From Undaria pinnatifida (lineage: Eukaryota > Sar > Phaeophyceae > Laminariales > Alariaceae), in contig JABAKD010000010.1 in NCBI GenBank assembly GCA_012845835.1, positions 16,469,355-16,533,354 on the forward strand: DNA of 64,000 bases. Reading direction: 5' to 3'. Positions 63,901 to 64,000 of this stretch are shown piece by piece. Numbering within the stretch: the stretch's first letter is position 1; each line of letters begins with the position of its first letter. A model generated the notes under the pieces. It ran no database searches. It worked only from the letters and a program-made list of their open reading frames with translations, and was not told where the DNA came from. Made by a program: the position numbers and the translations under genes.

Positions 63901-64000
63901 GAGAAGAGGTCAAGATATACCCGTGACGACGTTGCCGTCCCCGCACCCACCCACAAACACGCCAACATCTTGCGCCCCCCCCAATTTCCCAATCCTGACC

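Overview
This is a repeat-rich piece of a eukaryotic nuclear genome. Introns run from about 0.4 to 11 kb and coding sequence is sparse. B9D2, a ciliary transition-zone protein, points to a flagellated organism. The CtpA-type protease starts with a hydrophobic leader and an AHA-F step like the signal/transit junction of proteins sent to four-membrane plastids. Together these suggest a photosynthetic stramenopile, most likely a brown alga. This is inference: no search could be run. Exon coordinates were derived by reading splice sites, codon phase and family conservation.

Layout. (1) 1-3314, minus strand: the first three coding exons of coatomer alpha (COPA), running off the left edge. (2) 3.3-10 kb: no confident gene; a 5'-truncated LINE split by a short poly-A-tailed element, and repeats. 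(3) 10096-28964, minus: a complete six-exon GPN2 GTPase gene. Its introns hold a tRNA-Trp, a 0.8 kb Tc1/mariner-like TIR element, three copies of an 89-90 bp TTAA-flanked MITE and a 1.5 kb giant inverted repeat. (4) 29241-43235, plus: a chain of seven phase-compatible exons. The last three are certainly B9D2; the first four encode a long disordered acidic/basic region that may be an N-terminal extension or a separate gene. GPN2 and this chain are head to head, 276 bp between start codons. (5) 43.2-48.1 kb: intergenic, repeats. (6) 48085-63324, plus: seven exons of a plastid-type carboxyl-terminal processing protease (CtpA, S41), cut off by the right edge before the catalytic exons. Its first intron holds a broken DIRS-like tyrosine-recombinase retroelement and a dense zone of direct and inverted repeats.

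The most unusual signal is shared by several genes. Segments straddling an intron-exon boundary have been tandemly duplicated, leaving decayed 'echoes' of the exon edge. Copies of acceptor plus exon start lie upstream of the true exon: seven for B9D2 exon 3, seven for the exon at 33127, three for GPN2 exon 2, at least three for CtpA exon 3, and single ones elsewhere. Copies of exon end plus donor lie downstream (CtpA exon 7, B9D2 exon 2). Only the last copy (acceptor side) or the first copy (donor side) remains continuous with the full exon, so the duplications are neutral to the protein while adding arrays of decoy splice sites to the introns.
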